From positions 27,480,390-27,544,389 of the forward strand of contig CM077151.1 in the NCBI GenBank assembly GCA_039583875.1: a stretch of DNA of 64,000 bases, in the 5' to 3' direction. The notes under the pieces were generated by a model. That model did no database searches, was not told where the DNA came from, and was given only the letters and a program-made list of their open reading frames with translations. Below, one piece after another: positions 10,823-22,244 of the stretch; the stretch's first letter is position 1; each line of letters begins with the position of its first letter. The position numbers and the translations under genes were made by a program. The stretch is from Platanthera guangdongensis (taxonomy: Eukaryota; Streptophyta; Magnoliopsida; Asparagales; Orchidaceae).

Positions 10823-11878
10823 TGTTGTGCAATTGGCACCGACCCGCGAGTACGGAACTCGTCGCGGACAATAGCAACGGAAGCAAAATATCTGAGCAAA
10901 TAATGGCGCGCACCAAACAAACAATAAACACGAGATTCAAAAACACCACAAACACAAGAGATTTACGTGGTTCGGAGTTAAGCTCCTACATTCACGGGGA
11001 GAGCGCGTCGGATCCACTAATCAAAAAATATCCGATTACAACACAGGCACTCAACGATCCTCAACGGATCGACACTAACCTGGAATAGGAATGAAAGAAC
11101 AACAAAAAACAAAAGAGGGGGAAGAAAACTCCCCTATGCGGCCCAAGAAATGGCCAATCGGAGCCTGGAACTGAATCTGATCGCCGCCGGAGGAATCTGC
11201 ACCCAGCCACCGCCGTGAGCCCCCTCTCCTTCCTGGATACAGCCGGCCAAGCCGCCGTCAACCACCGGAGATGAGCCCGATGCGCCGCTGGTGCCCAAAA
11301 TCGGGTAACCCGATTATCCCTCCGCCCCACGCCGCCGCCCTCCGGCCAAGAAAGTCGCTGCCCTCTTCAAGATGAAGGAACCGCAGCCTTATGCCCTCTC
11401 TCACCGCCGGAGTTGCCGCCGCTGTTGGTTGAAGCCGCCGCTAGATCGCTGTGCTGCCGCAGAAGGAGGCCGGATCGCTGAAGCCGCCGGAGAAGAACCC
11501 AAGATCGGGCACTTGCTGCCGCTCCTCTGTCTTCCCGATGCCGCCGCGCCGCAGCTCGATCCTCCCGAAAGAGAACCGCCTGATGCCGCCGATTTCTTCC
11601 CGATGTCGCCGCTCGATCGTGTCCCGAAGCCACCGCTCTGATGCCGGCGCTTCTCCTTCGCCCGATGTCGCCTCTCCCGATTCTTCCTTTCACCCGATGT
11701 CGCCGCTCTGCTTCCCGATGGCTTCCTCTCGCTAGATTTCTTTCTGCCCGTTCCGATCGATTAGGTTAGGTTGGAATAATGAATCGGGATTCCTGTGTAT
11801 ATATAAACCAAATAGAAAAAGGTGATAACCGAATCGGTCCAGCTGGACCGGTCCGGTTTGGAGCATCACAAAACAACA
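10823..11878 (-). repeat. 5' LTR of copia-2
   Basis: Pairs with 7813-8940 and is 72 bp shorter. The open frames inside it on both strands (for example 11367-11693) come from GC-rich repetitive sequence and are not judged to be genes. Confidence 0.92.
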
Positions 11879-12526
11879 AATTTCAGCCTCTCTTTGTTAT
11901 GTAGGCTTGCAGCTGCTTCCCTTCTGTAAGGGAAGCACATCTCATAATGACAGTGAGAGAGTGACCATTTGGTAAGACCCCATCCCGCAGCATATCGAGG
12001 AACAAAGACATAACTTCACACTGAAGGTCATGCCCATTAGCATACACCATGAGAATGATGGTCCAAGAGACAACATCTCTCATCGGCATTCTATCGAACA
12101 CTTTGCGTGCAGTAGAGAGAAGTCCGCAGTTGGCGTAGAAACAAGCCAGGGCGCTCAGAGTGCGGTAAGCGGCCGCCTCCTCGCCGCCGTTGCGGACTAG
12201 AAAGCGATGCACCTCTCGGCCGGACTTGGTGGCTTGAAGAGACATGCAGCATCGAAGAACCGCGCAAAGTGGAAGGGCGGAGGGCTTTTGCCGGCTGCCG
12301 CCGGCAAGTTCACGGAAGAGGCCGAGAGCCTCAATGGGCTCATCTTGACGGGAGAGGGTGCGGATTGCAAGGGGGGGCTTGCCGTAGTTGAACGGCTCGT
12401 CGCGAAAGAGCCGGAGAAGGGGATTCGCTTTCGTGTATTGCTTTCTCTGCTACTTGGCGTGTGGGGCGTAATCTCACAGCCGGTGATAACGGGGTTCGAA
12501 TTCAGGCAGGTCAGGGTAGCCATTGA

Positions 12527-13012
12527 GGCTCTGTTTGGGATACCAGTGTCGTTTTAAAAGGGGAAAGTTCAAAAAAGAGATGTTAAACTGTATTTTAAAA
12601 ATTGTGATTTTAAAACTGAGGTTTTGTTTGGGTAATCTCAGTTTCGGTGGCGGTTTAACATATTTTCAAAATTATTTTCACATGAATTTTATTTATTTCA
12701 AATCAATTTTTTCTGAATTTTTAAAAACAAAATTATGTATTATATTTGTATTTTTTTTTACAAATTTATGGATATAATTATTTTTTTTATTGGGGTTAAA
12801 TTGATTAAGTAAAATAAAATTAAATTAAAAAAATATTCCAAACGACAGTTTTGAAAGGGAGAATGGATGTCTCCCTGACCTTTTCAAAACGGAGGAAAAA
12901 GTAGGTTTTAAACCGACCGTTTTAAAATGACAACATTTTAGTTGTTTCCAAACACCTTTTCTCTGGTCTGTTTAAAACGGAATGGAGTCAAAACGGACTC
13001 CCAAACATAGCC
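12527..13012. mobile_element. Probable MITE with GGCTCTGTTTGGGA ends at the PPR start codon
   Basis: The left end GGCTCTGTTTGGGA and the right end, which reads GGCTATGTTTGGGA on the other strand, form 14-bp terminal inverted repeats about 486 bp apart. GTTTTAAAA-rich subterminal sequence is also inverted. It starts three bases upstream of the ATG of the PPR pseudogene. The flanking triplets TGA and TGT do not match exactly, so the target duplication is uncertain. Confidence 0.6.
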
Positions 13013-13530
13013 TGTGACGCTTCAGACTCTACTTATATAGGTCAGTATATTTGTGTTCGGCTGCGCGTTAGAAATCGACGTACTTAAACTTGGGGATTGT
13101 TAAAGCCTTGAAGGCAAATAATAATTAGATACTCGTAGCATTTCATAAAGTGAGAGTGAGTGAAATTCAGGATGTTTATTCTTTGATTGAACGGTTGCAA
13201 AAAATAAATAAAAAAAGCAAACGCAATGCACGATTTGCAAAGCTTTATCGTGTGGATCATGCGCTACCCGCGCTCTTTCCTCTGGGAGCGGGTAGCGCAG
13301 CAAAATTTTTTGCTTATAGGCGGCATGTATTTGGCTAGTGGCAGCCTAGATTTTTTTTTAAAAAACTTTTTAATATTAGTTAAAAAAGGATAATTTTATA
13401 GGCAAACCTCATTTAGATATTGGCAAACCACATTTACTTTAAATCTCATCCAAATTCTTCCTCTATTTTAAAGCGTAAAGGCGGCTCAACCCTAAAAACC
13501 CGATGGATTTTTCTCCCGAAGCCGATACGG
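13013..13530. other. Intergenic stretch, no gene seen
   Basis: AT-rich DNA. A short GC inverted repeat lies at about 13258-13300, where GCGCTACCCGC pairs with GCGGGTAGCGC around TCTTTCCTCTGG; it could form a hairpin. No protein-coding evidence. Confidence 0.35.
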
Positions 13531-13790
13531 CGATCGTCCTCCCCAGCTCCGATCCTCTGCCGCCTTCTCGCTCCAGGTCGCCGCCTTCCCGCTCTAGAAC
13601 GTCGCCGCCGCACCTTGCAAGCCCCGCCGAACTTCCTCTCGGCCTTCAAGTCTATACCGAGATCGTCCTCCCTGCCCCCGATCACACGCCGCCTTCCCAC
13701 TCCAGGTCGCGTCCATCCCTCTCCAGGTCGCCACCGCCTCCCCTTGCAAGCTCCGTCGGACTTCCTCCTGCCCTTCAAGCCCACCTGCGT
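13531..13790. repeat. Two tandem units of about 129 bp, GC-rich
   Basis: GATCGTCCTCCC and the downstream words CTCCAGGTCGC and CTTGCAAGC recur at 13531 and 13660 with the same internal order. The plus strand is open from 13503 to 13880 (125 codons) and is rich in Pro, Ser and Arg, but the minus strand is open too. I judge this to be minisatellite sequence or a 5' leader rather than a recognisable protein. Confidence 0.6.
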
Positions 13791-13869
13791 TACTCGCCTC
13801 CACCGCTTCCACCTTCCTCTGTCTCAGGTTTTGCTTGGATGCCAACTTTTTTCATTCCGATTTTTGGGC

Positions 13870-14790
13870 TGTTTACTTGATCCGAGAGTTTCATATCCAT
13901 TTTTTTAGATTTCATGCCCATTTTCTCAAGATTTAGGGATGGATTTTTGGGTTTTTTTGGCTTTGCCTCAAATGATACTAAATGTTGGAAGATCCCGGAG
14001 GTCGGGATTTAACTTTTTTGCATTCACTTTTTTGGTTTGTTTTGCTTGATTTAGTAGATAATCAACAATAATATGACATGAAATCCATTGTGTCAAATAT
14101 CTAACATAGAAATTGGCAAGCATGCAGATCCAGCTTAAGTTCTTCTTATGTAGATTTCTTAAGAAAATCTGTTCACTCCTAGAGAAGATTATTGTTTTAT
14201 AAACTTGCTTCCAAAACATAGCTTCAGAAAAAACTCATACTTGTAAACATTGATATCAGAAGAATGTTCAAGGATTAAGTAAATTAGATAACACCAGAAG
14301 ATAAACTCCAAGATAGAACTTTCTTGATGATTTTGATTGGAATTCCATCAAATAAAAGATATCAAATAAATGTCTTATCTTTTATCATAATCTGACATTA
14401 TATCATGCCTTTCCTTTCAGTTTCATTCCAAGTCTTAACAACAAATGTTGGATTTTTTAGGTTTTTCTATGGAGCAAGAGCCATTAACAACAAATGGATT
14501 CTCTCAAATTTCAGCGGTTCCATGTACACCTCAAAGCGGCTCTACGGACACGATGGATATGTTTGGTAACTTAATATTTTTAAATAAAATTGTGTTCTAC
14601 ACTTATTTGGTGTGTATTTTGCATATTGCACTATTGTTAAATGTATTTTTTCTTGTTCTTGCTTAATTAGATTCAAATGATTGTATGCATGACACAACAC
14701 GTCACACCTCCGTGGAGAATTTGACACAAAAATGTAGCTTGGATTTTGGTTATCATTTTACAACTTTAATGAAAATGTCTTATCTTTTCC
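13870..14790. other. Unassigned AT-rich stretch before gypsy gag
   Basis: There is a short plus-strand segment at about 14455-14565 that looks exon-like: it follows a TTTTTAG acceptor-like site and ends before GGTAAC. A possible acceptor TTAATTAG lies at 14663-14670. No family is recognisable. The stretch could be the leader of the gypsy remnant that follows, or a degraded host exon. Confidence 0.25.
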
Positions 14791-14799
14791 AGTACACCG

Positions 14800-15960
14800 C
14801 CGACGATACTCACCCCACAGTGAGGTTTGCTCGGTTTGAGTTTCCCCACTTCTATGGTGACGACTTGGAAGAATGGATCTACAAAGCGGAACAATTTTTC
14901 GAATTGGACTGCATACCCGAAAATTTGAAGGTCAATCTCGCTTCCGCACGTGTGGAAGGCAAGGCCTTATACTGGCACCAGGCCTACATGAAGTCACACC
15001 TCACGCACCACTGACCTACATGGGAAGAGTACACACAGGCGTTGGCAAAGCGCTTCGGATCCGTCCTCTTTGACGAGCCAATTGCGGAACTGAAAAACCT
15101 GAGACAAAAGGGCACGGTTCAAGCATTCCTAGATGAGTTTGATGTCCTATTACACCGGGTGAACATCTCGGAGGAATGCACAATCAGTTTTGTTTGGCGG
15201 GACTTAAAGATGAAATTGGATATGTGGTCCGTATGTTTCAACCCAAGACATTACAAGATGTCTTTGCTTTAGCTCGCATGGAAGAACGTCGGACGACATC
15301 CTCAATTCGCCGGAATTAATCCAGCGTGGTGGAGTCGAGCGTGACAGTGGACCGACGTACTTCAACGCCTAAATCTTTCCCACACCAGGCAGCCATGTAT
15401 ATACCTCCAGCACATATGCCCACCCGAGCTCACAACGGAAATCATCGTCGGACGTCCAAGGAACTTGAAGAGAAACACGCCAAAGGACTTTGCTTCTGGT
15501 GCGATAGCAAGTACACCAAAACCACAATTGCGTAGCAAAAGGAAAATCATTTGCACACGAAATGATTGAGTATGAGGAGGAACCGCCACCTGAACTTACG
15601 GAGGCAGAGGAGGTCGAGGGCCAGGACACCGAAGGAGGGGAAACAATTCCGCATTTATCTATTCATGCATTGATGGGCATTACACAATACCACACCATGA
15701 AGGTGGTAGTCTCCTATCACGGGCAAGCCATTCAAGTGTTGATTTACTCGGGAAGTACCCACAACTTCGTCGACGCGGAAGCAGCCTACCGATTGCAATT
15801 CGACATGACACTGACATCCCATTTTACAGTGGCAATTTCGGTTGGGAGACTTGTGTGTAGCTCTAACAAGGTAGTGGGGTTTAAGTGGCGGATGAAAGGG
15901 GTGTTTTTCACAACAGACATGTTAGTGCTTCCGTTAGGCAGATGTGAAGTAGTGCTTGGT
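14800..15960 (+). pseudogene. Ty3/gypsy gag-protease remnant
   Basis: The retrotransposon gag domain begins near 14815 (FEFPHFYGDDLEEWIYKAEQ) and continues through WEEYTQALAKRFGS and AELKNLRQKGTVQAFLDEFD, with a stop at 15012 and frameshifts near 15200-15330. A degenerate zinc-knuckle motif (CFWCDSKY) is at about 15490. Protease follows at 15640-15960. Its catalytic motif reads YSGSTHNF where the family has DSGSTHNF, so the catalytic Asp is lost. The sequence stops abruptly at about 15960, where an unrelated gypsy fragment in the opposite orientation begins. No LTR was identified. Confidence 0.87.
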
Positions 15961-15961
15961 T

Positions 15962-16969
15962 AGGCTCCACCCCCCTTAGAGTGAGAAGGTGACCTAAGAT
16001 CTTTCCCCTTCCTGCTCTAAAGACGCACTTTGCCGGGTTGAGTCGCATCTTGCACTTTCGCAAAGTTACGAAGGTCTCTACTAGATCCTTAGTGTGCTCC
16101 GTAATGCTCCTACTCTTAACTAGGAGGTCATCCACGTACATTTCTAGATTCCGCCCATTTTGCTCCTTGAATACTTAATTCATCATTCTTTGGTAAGTTG
16201 CCCCTGCATTCTTATGTCCAAAGGGCATCATCTTGTAGTTGTAGCAATCATCACTGGTAATGAAGGAGACGTCATGATAGTCGGGGGGATGCATCTGAAT
16301 CTAGTGATACCCTGAAAAGGAATCAAGGAAACTCATAATAGGAAACCCGATAGCTAAATCAACCAGCGCGTCAATTTGAGATAAGAGGTAGAAATCCTTT
16401 AGGCAAGCATTATTCAACATTGAAAAGTCAATACATAGTCTTAAGCCCCCTCAGATTTTCTTAACCATTACAACGTTGGTGACCTAACCTAGATATTGGA
16501 TCTCTGAAACAAAACCTTCACCCTGCAGCTTTTTCACTTCCTCCCGGATTAGTTCGGCCAGCATGGCGGTGATTTTCCTCTGCTTCTAATGGACGAGGGC
16601 GACCTTGGGATCCAGGTTGAGGCGATGGCAGACAACATCCGGATCGATCCTTGACATCTATGTTGTGCTCCAAGCAAAGATGTCTACATTTTCTAGTAGA
16701 AAGGTTGTCATCTCTACCTTCCCCCTCCAACGTCAGGGATCCTCCCATCTTCAGCAGTCAAGGCTCTCCTCCCTTTGAGATCACCTCCACTTCTTCCAGC
16801 TCCTCCGTCGCTCTTAGCCTATCCTCCCTCTCTAGGATCTTCTCCAGCCTCTCCTCATCCTCCATTCAGCTGATGGTACTAAAAACACTAAGATAGCAAT
16901 CCCTAGTAGCTTTAGGATTGCCCCGGACCCTCACTTGGATGTATTCCTTGCAGTACTTCAGACACTGGT
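15962..16969 (-). pseudogene. Tat-like Ty3/gypsy reverse transcriptase remnant
   Basis: Reading leftward from 16969: the end of a Tat-type protease/linker (VRVRGNPKATRDCYL), a Glu-rich linker, then RT with LAELIREEVKKLQ, the MPFGHKNAGATYQRMM block and the catalytic YVDDLLVKS at about 16138-16110, followed by MRLNPAKCVF. Many stops interrupt it. RNase H and integrase are absent, and the fragment ends at 15962. It is continuous with the gag-protease piece at 22245-24398 once the insertion at 16970-22244 is removed. Confidence 0.88.
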
Positions 16970-17194
16970 TGTAACATCTCATTTCCAACTAAACCCCTAA
17001 GAGTGGTTTTGGCCATGACTAGGTCATGACAAAACCCTAGGAAGCCAGAAATGGGCCAAGAGATAGGGGACAAAATGTGGAAGATCATCATGGTCTGCAA
17101 ATAGTAGAACTCTGAGCAATGGTTTAGGATGACCATGGGCTACATCTTAACCCCAGGACCCTACCACAACACCCCTAATACCTTGGGAGGCCCA

Positions 17195-17790
17195 TTAGAG
17201 CCATAAGGACCCATTAGGGTCAACCAAAGAGGCTCAGTTGACCAAGGTCAACCCTAGCCCTAAATGGGTCAAACTAGCCTACTTAGGGTCAATTGACCTG
17301 CTCCTATCCTAGAGGACCCCACCTATGCCCTCCTAACCCTAACGTGAGCTCAAAGGGTCACTAAGGACACATTGGGGTCAGCCCTAGAGGCCAGGTTGAC
17401 CCAGGTCAACTCAAGCTCATAATCTGGTCAAAGTACCCTTACTAAGGGTATATGACCTCCAAAGTGCAGGATAACCCTACATAACCCTACCTAGACCTTA
17501 AGGGAAGCCAATGGGTCACCAAGGACCCATAGGGGTCAACCCAATTGGTCATGTTGACCCAAGTCAACTCTAGCCCTAAAATGGTCAAAGTGTCCTTACC
17601 AAGGGATATGTGACCACCAAGATGCCCAACCAACCCTATTCAAGTAATCCTAGACCTTAAGGGAGTCCAATGGGCCACTAAAAACCCAATGGGGTCAACC
17701 CATATGGTCAAATTGGCTCAGGTCAACCCTCATTTAGGTCAAGTCAAACCTAGCCCAAAAAGGGCTAACCTAAGCCCAAGCCACTTCTTC
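17195..17790. repeat. Degenerate tandem units of about 158 bp
   Basis: The phrase GGTCAC(T/C)AAGGAC followed by GGGGTCAACCC, GACCTTAAGGGA and similar words recurs with starts near 17198, 17356, 17512 and 17670. The units are diverged. They lie in the first kilobase of the long LTR-like insertion. Confidence 0.65.
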
Positions 17791-20700
17791 CTTAGGCTAA
17801 CCCCATTTCCATGACCATCATAACCAAGTGTGCTGCATTTAGCTTGTAGTGTTGACCAGTCAGTCAGAGGTGACTAGGAGAGAGAAAGGAGCTCCCTCCA
17901 TGTTAATGGAGGAGAGAGAAGATGGGGAAGAGGAAGGGGAGAGTGGAAAACCGGCCAAGGGAGGCTAACAGCCACCTTTAATGGCTTCAATCAACTCCTC
18001 TAGGGAAGAGGAGTTGATTCCAGCCATTTCCCGGCCACCAAGGGGTGCATTCAACCCCCCTCCACTCTACCCGAGCCACACCATAAATGGTGTTGATGAC
18101 CATTGAAGAACCAGCCACCCCCTTCCCCAATTGCCATTTAAACACCATCAGTGGGCAAAGGGGAACATTTTCGAGCGTTTACCAGGAGGAGACGAGCCAT
18201 CCCACTGTACTGTTGCAGAAGCCGAGCGCCGCCGCCGTCGTCAATGGCATCCCGCCGCTCTTCTCGCATTCAGGCCACCAAGAAGGTCTTCCCCCTCTCC
18301 TTAACTCTCGGGTAGATCCTATGACTTCTTAGGCTTAAGATTCGGGCTCAATTGAGCCCGATCAAATCCAGCATTTTTCATGGTTTCGGCAAGAAATTTT
18401 TTTGCTATAGCCGCCGGAAAACGCCTCTCCGGCGGCAGAGCCACCGCCTGGCGATAGCCCCCACCTCAACGGAGGTGGTGGTGGCGGTGGCCGGCCGGGG
18501 AAGGGGCTGGATGGCCGGCGGCAACCGCTTGAAGTCGGCCCAGGAAGAATGCATCCTGACCGTCGGCTCAACGAAGAAGATGAACGGATCCCGTTCATCT
18601 GCGCCAAGATTCGTGCTCCATCAGAAATTAAACTATAGGAAATCATTTCTTGATTATTTCATTTCTGTCACACATTATACACTAAATGGTTTTAATTTTT
18701 AAAAATACCTAGGGTCATCTGGTGGAAAAACTTTCAACACAAAAGTTGTAGCCCTCTGAGTCTATTTTATTTTAAAATTTGTTTAAACCCATTTTGGTGC
18801 ATGGTCTGACCAGGGCACCCATTTTGGTGGGACATACCCTTAGGGCTAGGCAGTCATTAAACTGAGTGCCCACACTTCATCCCTAGCCCAAATCAGTTGG
18901 AATTTTGGCAACGAGCCTAACCTAGCTATACCTAGAGCCTGCCCAAAGCTCAGAATTTTTGGACACAATTTTCCTAAAGTTTTTGACTTTATTTAATAAA
19001 GCTAGGGTAATTTAATTAAGTAGTCAAATGACCTCCAAACCATCCCAAATTTTGGTGAGTGGTCCCTGGCTCATGTTATGTATCTGTATAACGTTTCACC
19101 TAATTTGGATGTGTTTTGAATAGGTATTGACTCAACCCTAACTTTACCTTAATAAGGGTATTTTGGTCAAAAAGTGCACATTTGATTTTGAGTGACCAAA
19201 TCACCTCAACAGAGGCTGATTTTTGGACCACTGACTTGGTATGGCACTTAGCACCTCCCCATGGAATGTGGGGTAGAGTGGAATTGATTTGCCCTAAGTT
19301 TCCAGGCCAAACCCTAAGGAAGGACCTTTGTGCCTTGTGAAGGGCATGAGCCCTAAACACCTTGGGTGAACATCAAATTTTGCATGGAGGGTCCTAGGGT
19401 ATAGAAAACCCTCTGTTAAAAATATTAACTAATTTTGAAAAGGGTAGGGTCCACAAAACCCTAACCCTAGCTTAGGACCTAAAACTTGTAGTGTTAGTTT
19501 AGGTTAGCTAAACATCTTGAAATTTAACCAAATTTGGGTAGTGAGGGAATAAGGATATTTTGAGCCTCTGGTAATTTATTTGGGAAGTTTTGATCAATAT
19601 TTGCAGCACTTCATTTGTAACTAATAGGATTGCCCTAATTAATAATTTGGCTATTGTGTTCGCACTGCCTATTGAAAGGGCATGAAACATTGGCAGAGGT
19701 AGTTTTAGATCTTAATGATCATGTATGATTTTTGATAGAATTTTTGGACACCTAGTTATGGCAGCTACTTCACAAGTGCATTACTTCGATTACTTACTAA
19801 ATAATTCTTACAAGAGCCCAATACTTGTTGCAAAATTATGAAACTTGATACATAGTGTTCCTAGCTCAATATTATCATGTGGGAATTTTTGTGGAAATTT
19901 TTGATAGAAAATTAGTATACTTTGTTCATTAACCCATAAACTTGAAATTTCATGAGAAAATCAAGTATAGCCTTATTATTAAATTATAAATTATGAAACT
20001 TTTTCTAGGGTATTTGTAGGCCATCATAATCATCCCTGAATTTTCTATGAATTTTTGGAGGTATTATTGCTGTAAACATCTTTTAAAATGACTTTTATAA
20101 GATATCTTTGAAATTACATTTAAGGGCCTAAACCTTGCTGAAAAATTTGGAGGCTTAGGATTTAGAGTTGATTATGCATTTTGTAATTAAGATAAATTTA
20201 TTGGAATATTATCCTGTCTGAAATTGGTACTTCATGTTCAAACTTGGGCTTTTTGGATACTAGAATAAATAAATAAATTATCAGACAAATTAGGAAAATT
20301 ATGAATTTCTGGATTTATGTTACAAATGTCATTTTAGCCCTCTGATAATTATCATAGGGGTACTGGATGAGTATTTCATGTACTTCCCTTTTTACGGGTC
20401 ATGTAGCTTAGGTGGTATGCATATAGCAAAACTGCAGGAAATCATTTTGGATATGAATTAGAGCACGTGTGATGGGTCTTGTTGGTTTGCTGAAAGGATA
20501 AGGAGAATTAGGTGCATTTATGGAAGTCAGGTGGGTAGGGAGTTGTTTTGTCTAGGGTTTGGAGGCGTTCGGGTCCGACGAAAGATCGTCCTACCCAAGG
20601 AGAGTTGGAGTCAAATCACCCTAGGATTAGCCTATCGGAACATGAGAAAGAAATGGGTAAGGGAATCAACCAATAACAAAATAAGTACCTTGCGAAAGGG

Positions 20701-20868
20701 AACGCTGGGCGTAATCCCAACACAGTTCATAGTGCCCCTTGAGAGCCCTTCACAGGGAATACCGGGGGCAGTCCTGGATTAACGTAAACTGTTTTAACAA
20801 GCTGAAAAGAGTAACTTAGTAATTAGGGTTGCACATTTCACAAACACTGTTAGCACCGGAAGATAGCT

Positions 20869-20975
20869 GGGAGCTTCGGCTCGGATGGTTAAAAGACGGA
20901 CTTTGGGTCCGGGGAGCTTCGGCTCGATTGGTTGAGACGGACGTTTTGGTCCGGGGAGCTTCGGCTCGGTTTTGA
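20869..20975. repeat. Tandem repeat of 42-43 bp (GGGAGCTTCGGCTCG)
   Basis: GGGAGCTTCGGCTCG starts at 20869, 20912 and 20954 with related spacer sequence ending in GGTCCG. Located within the long LTR-like insertion. Confidence 0.85.
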
Positions 20976-22244
20976 TTACGCTAAAATTTGCATGTGCATA
21001 AAAGGAAAGAAAAATTAAGGTGGTGGGTCTTCGGTATTGGAGGGTCGATGCACCGACGCCAATACGTTGGCTCGGCAAGTGTGGTTAGCACTTCGCCAAC
21101 AGAAGTCTGGTGCGCCAGCCGGCAAGAGTACGCAGGAGTCCGCTTCGTGCACCAAGCGTTGAGGCGTACGATAGGTCTGACCGGTAGTGCTTTACTGGTT
21201 TAGAGGTGGGCGAGGCCCAACCCACCGCTTTCGTCTGCCACTACGGGGGTATCCTGGGAGGTTACGGCTCCAGAAAGGGGGAACTAAAGGTCTGTGTGCA
21301 CAGAGTCGGGTGTGTGTGTTGCACTTGCATGATCCATCATACTCACTTGCATGTCATAGCATAATCGATTCATTTAACCCTGACACCTAAAGTATAAGTG
21401 GAATGGGACGCTTATACTTTAGGACATGCTAAACGACCCCTTGGTCTATAAGCTTGTGTGGGCAAGTTTATAAATTAAGGTTAATTTTGATATATATATT
21501 TAATGCTGTTTGATAACCGACATCCCAACGTATAAATTGGTATGGGACTTTTTATACGATGTGAGCCTTGCAGAAGACCCCTTGGCTTATGTGTTCTCAT
21601 ATAAGTGAAGGTTATTTTTCATATTACAGCTTATTGTCTTTACATGCTACAGAATTTGCTAGTTTAGGACCGCTGTCATCTGCTTTTGATTTTCTCCACC
21701 TTCAAGTCCTCCTCTTTCTTCCTCTCCGCTCGGTGCCTAGGGGTCGTGGGGGAAGGGGCGGGGGATGATAGGACTTAGTCTTTTAGACTAACGGTTTTCG
21801 AACCGCATCATTTAGGGGATCGTGGAGACCAGCATGGAGGAGCAGCCCCAGAGACCGGTGCGCTTGGAGGTGGGGCAGTCTAGCTCCGGAGTTCATACAG
21901 CCGGGACCGTGAGTCTCGACCTTGAGTAGTTTTTTCTGCTTTTGCTTCCGCATGAGTGATTTTGTAGTGAGAATATGATGTACCGGGCATAAGCCATTAC
22001 TTTGCTACTCTGATGTATTCTTCTGTGGACACTCCCTTCGTGTAGTTATATTTATTATGACATGTGATTTTCTGTGGACAGTTAGTTTTCATGACTTCAT
22101 TATGCTACTTTTCTACGATCGATTTGGCCGGCAGAATCGACGCTTTGTGGTGATGACCCTTCAGGGCGTGAAGGAGTCACCGCAAAACGGCGGTTCTGGG
22201 CCTAAGACCCCGGTGTCGAAAAGGAAAAAAAAGGGGGTCTTACA

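Larger units (their letters stand above)
7813..11878 (-). mobile_element. Internally deleted Ty1/copia element (copia-2) inserted in the PPR gene
   Basis: Two long LTRs (7813-8940 and 10823-11878) flank about 1.9 kb of interior on the minus strand. AATT-containing flanks (AATTC on the left, AATTT on the right) are consistent with a decayed 5-bp target duplication. An initiator tRNA-Met primer site abuts the 5' LTR. The interior encodes gag, part of protease and then directly the C-terminal end of RNase H. Integrase and most of RT are missing. The LTRs differ by substitutions and by indels of tens of bases, so this insertion is much older than the gypsy element at 24404. Confidence 0.93.
6717..12523 (-). 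pseudogene. Pentatricopeptide repeat (PPR, E-class) pseudogene split by copia-2
   Basis: PPR proteins bind organellar RNA in plastids or mitochondria. Reading right to left, the N-terminal piece lies at 12523-11879 and PPR units include TARKVFDRMPMRDVVSW. The reading resumes at 7811 with SSLTDMYAKNRDLDDAKLIF and further units, and ends in an E-type tail around GRAGRVREAYEFI and GVKKDSGYSLVDVGG (about 7180-6850). The middle is interrupted by the copia element at 7813-11878. Other damage is visible: a frame change near 12450, a TGA next to the insertion point, a stop near 7610 and a frame change near 7190. Removing the insertion would not restore an open frame. Confidence 0.88.
16970..22244. 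mobile_element. 5.3-kb LTR-like insertion (probable solo LTR) in the Tat-like element
   Basis: The segment begins TGTAACATC and ends GGTCTTACA. It is flanked by identical 5-bp repeats CTGGT (16965-16969 and 22245-22249). Removing it with one CTGGT restores the reading of the surrounding Tat-like protease region across the junction (...CHQ followed by CLKYC...). No gag or pol motif was found inside and no second LTR copy was seen, so it is best explained as a very long solo LTR, or less likely as a non-coding retroelement. Orientation is undetermined because both strands start with TGTAA. Confidence 0.85.

Noticed and set aside
12207..12557. Plus-strand frame of 116 codons
   Set aside because: Antisense shadow of the PPR coding sequence running into the MITE-like element.
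18352..18702. 116-codon frame in the long LTR-like insertion
   Set aside because: Low-complexity Gly/Arg/Pro content, both strands open, no family.
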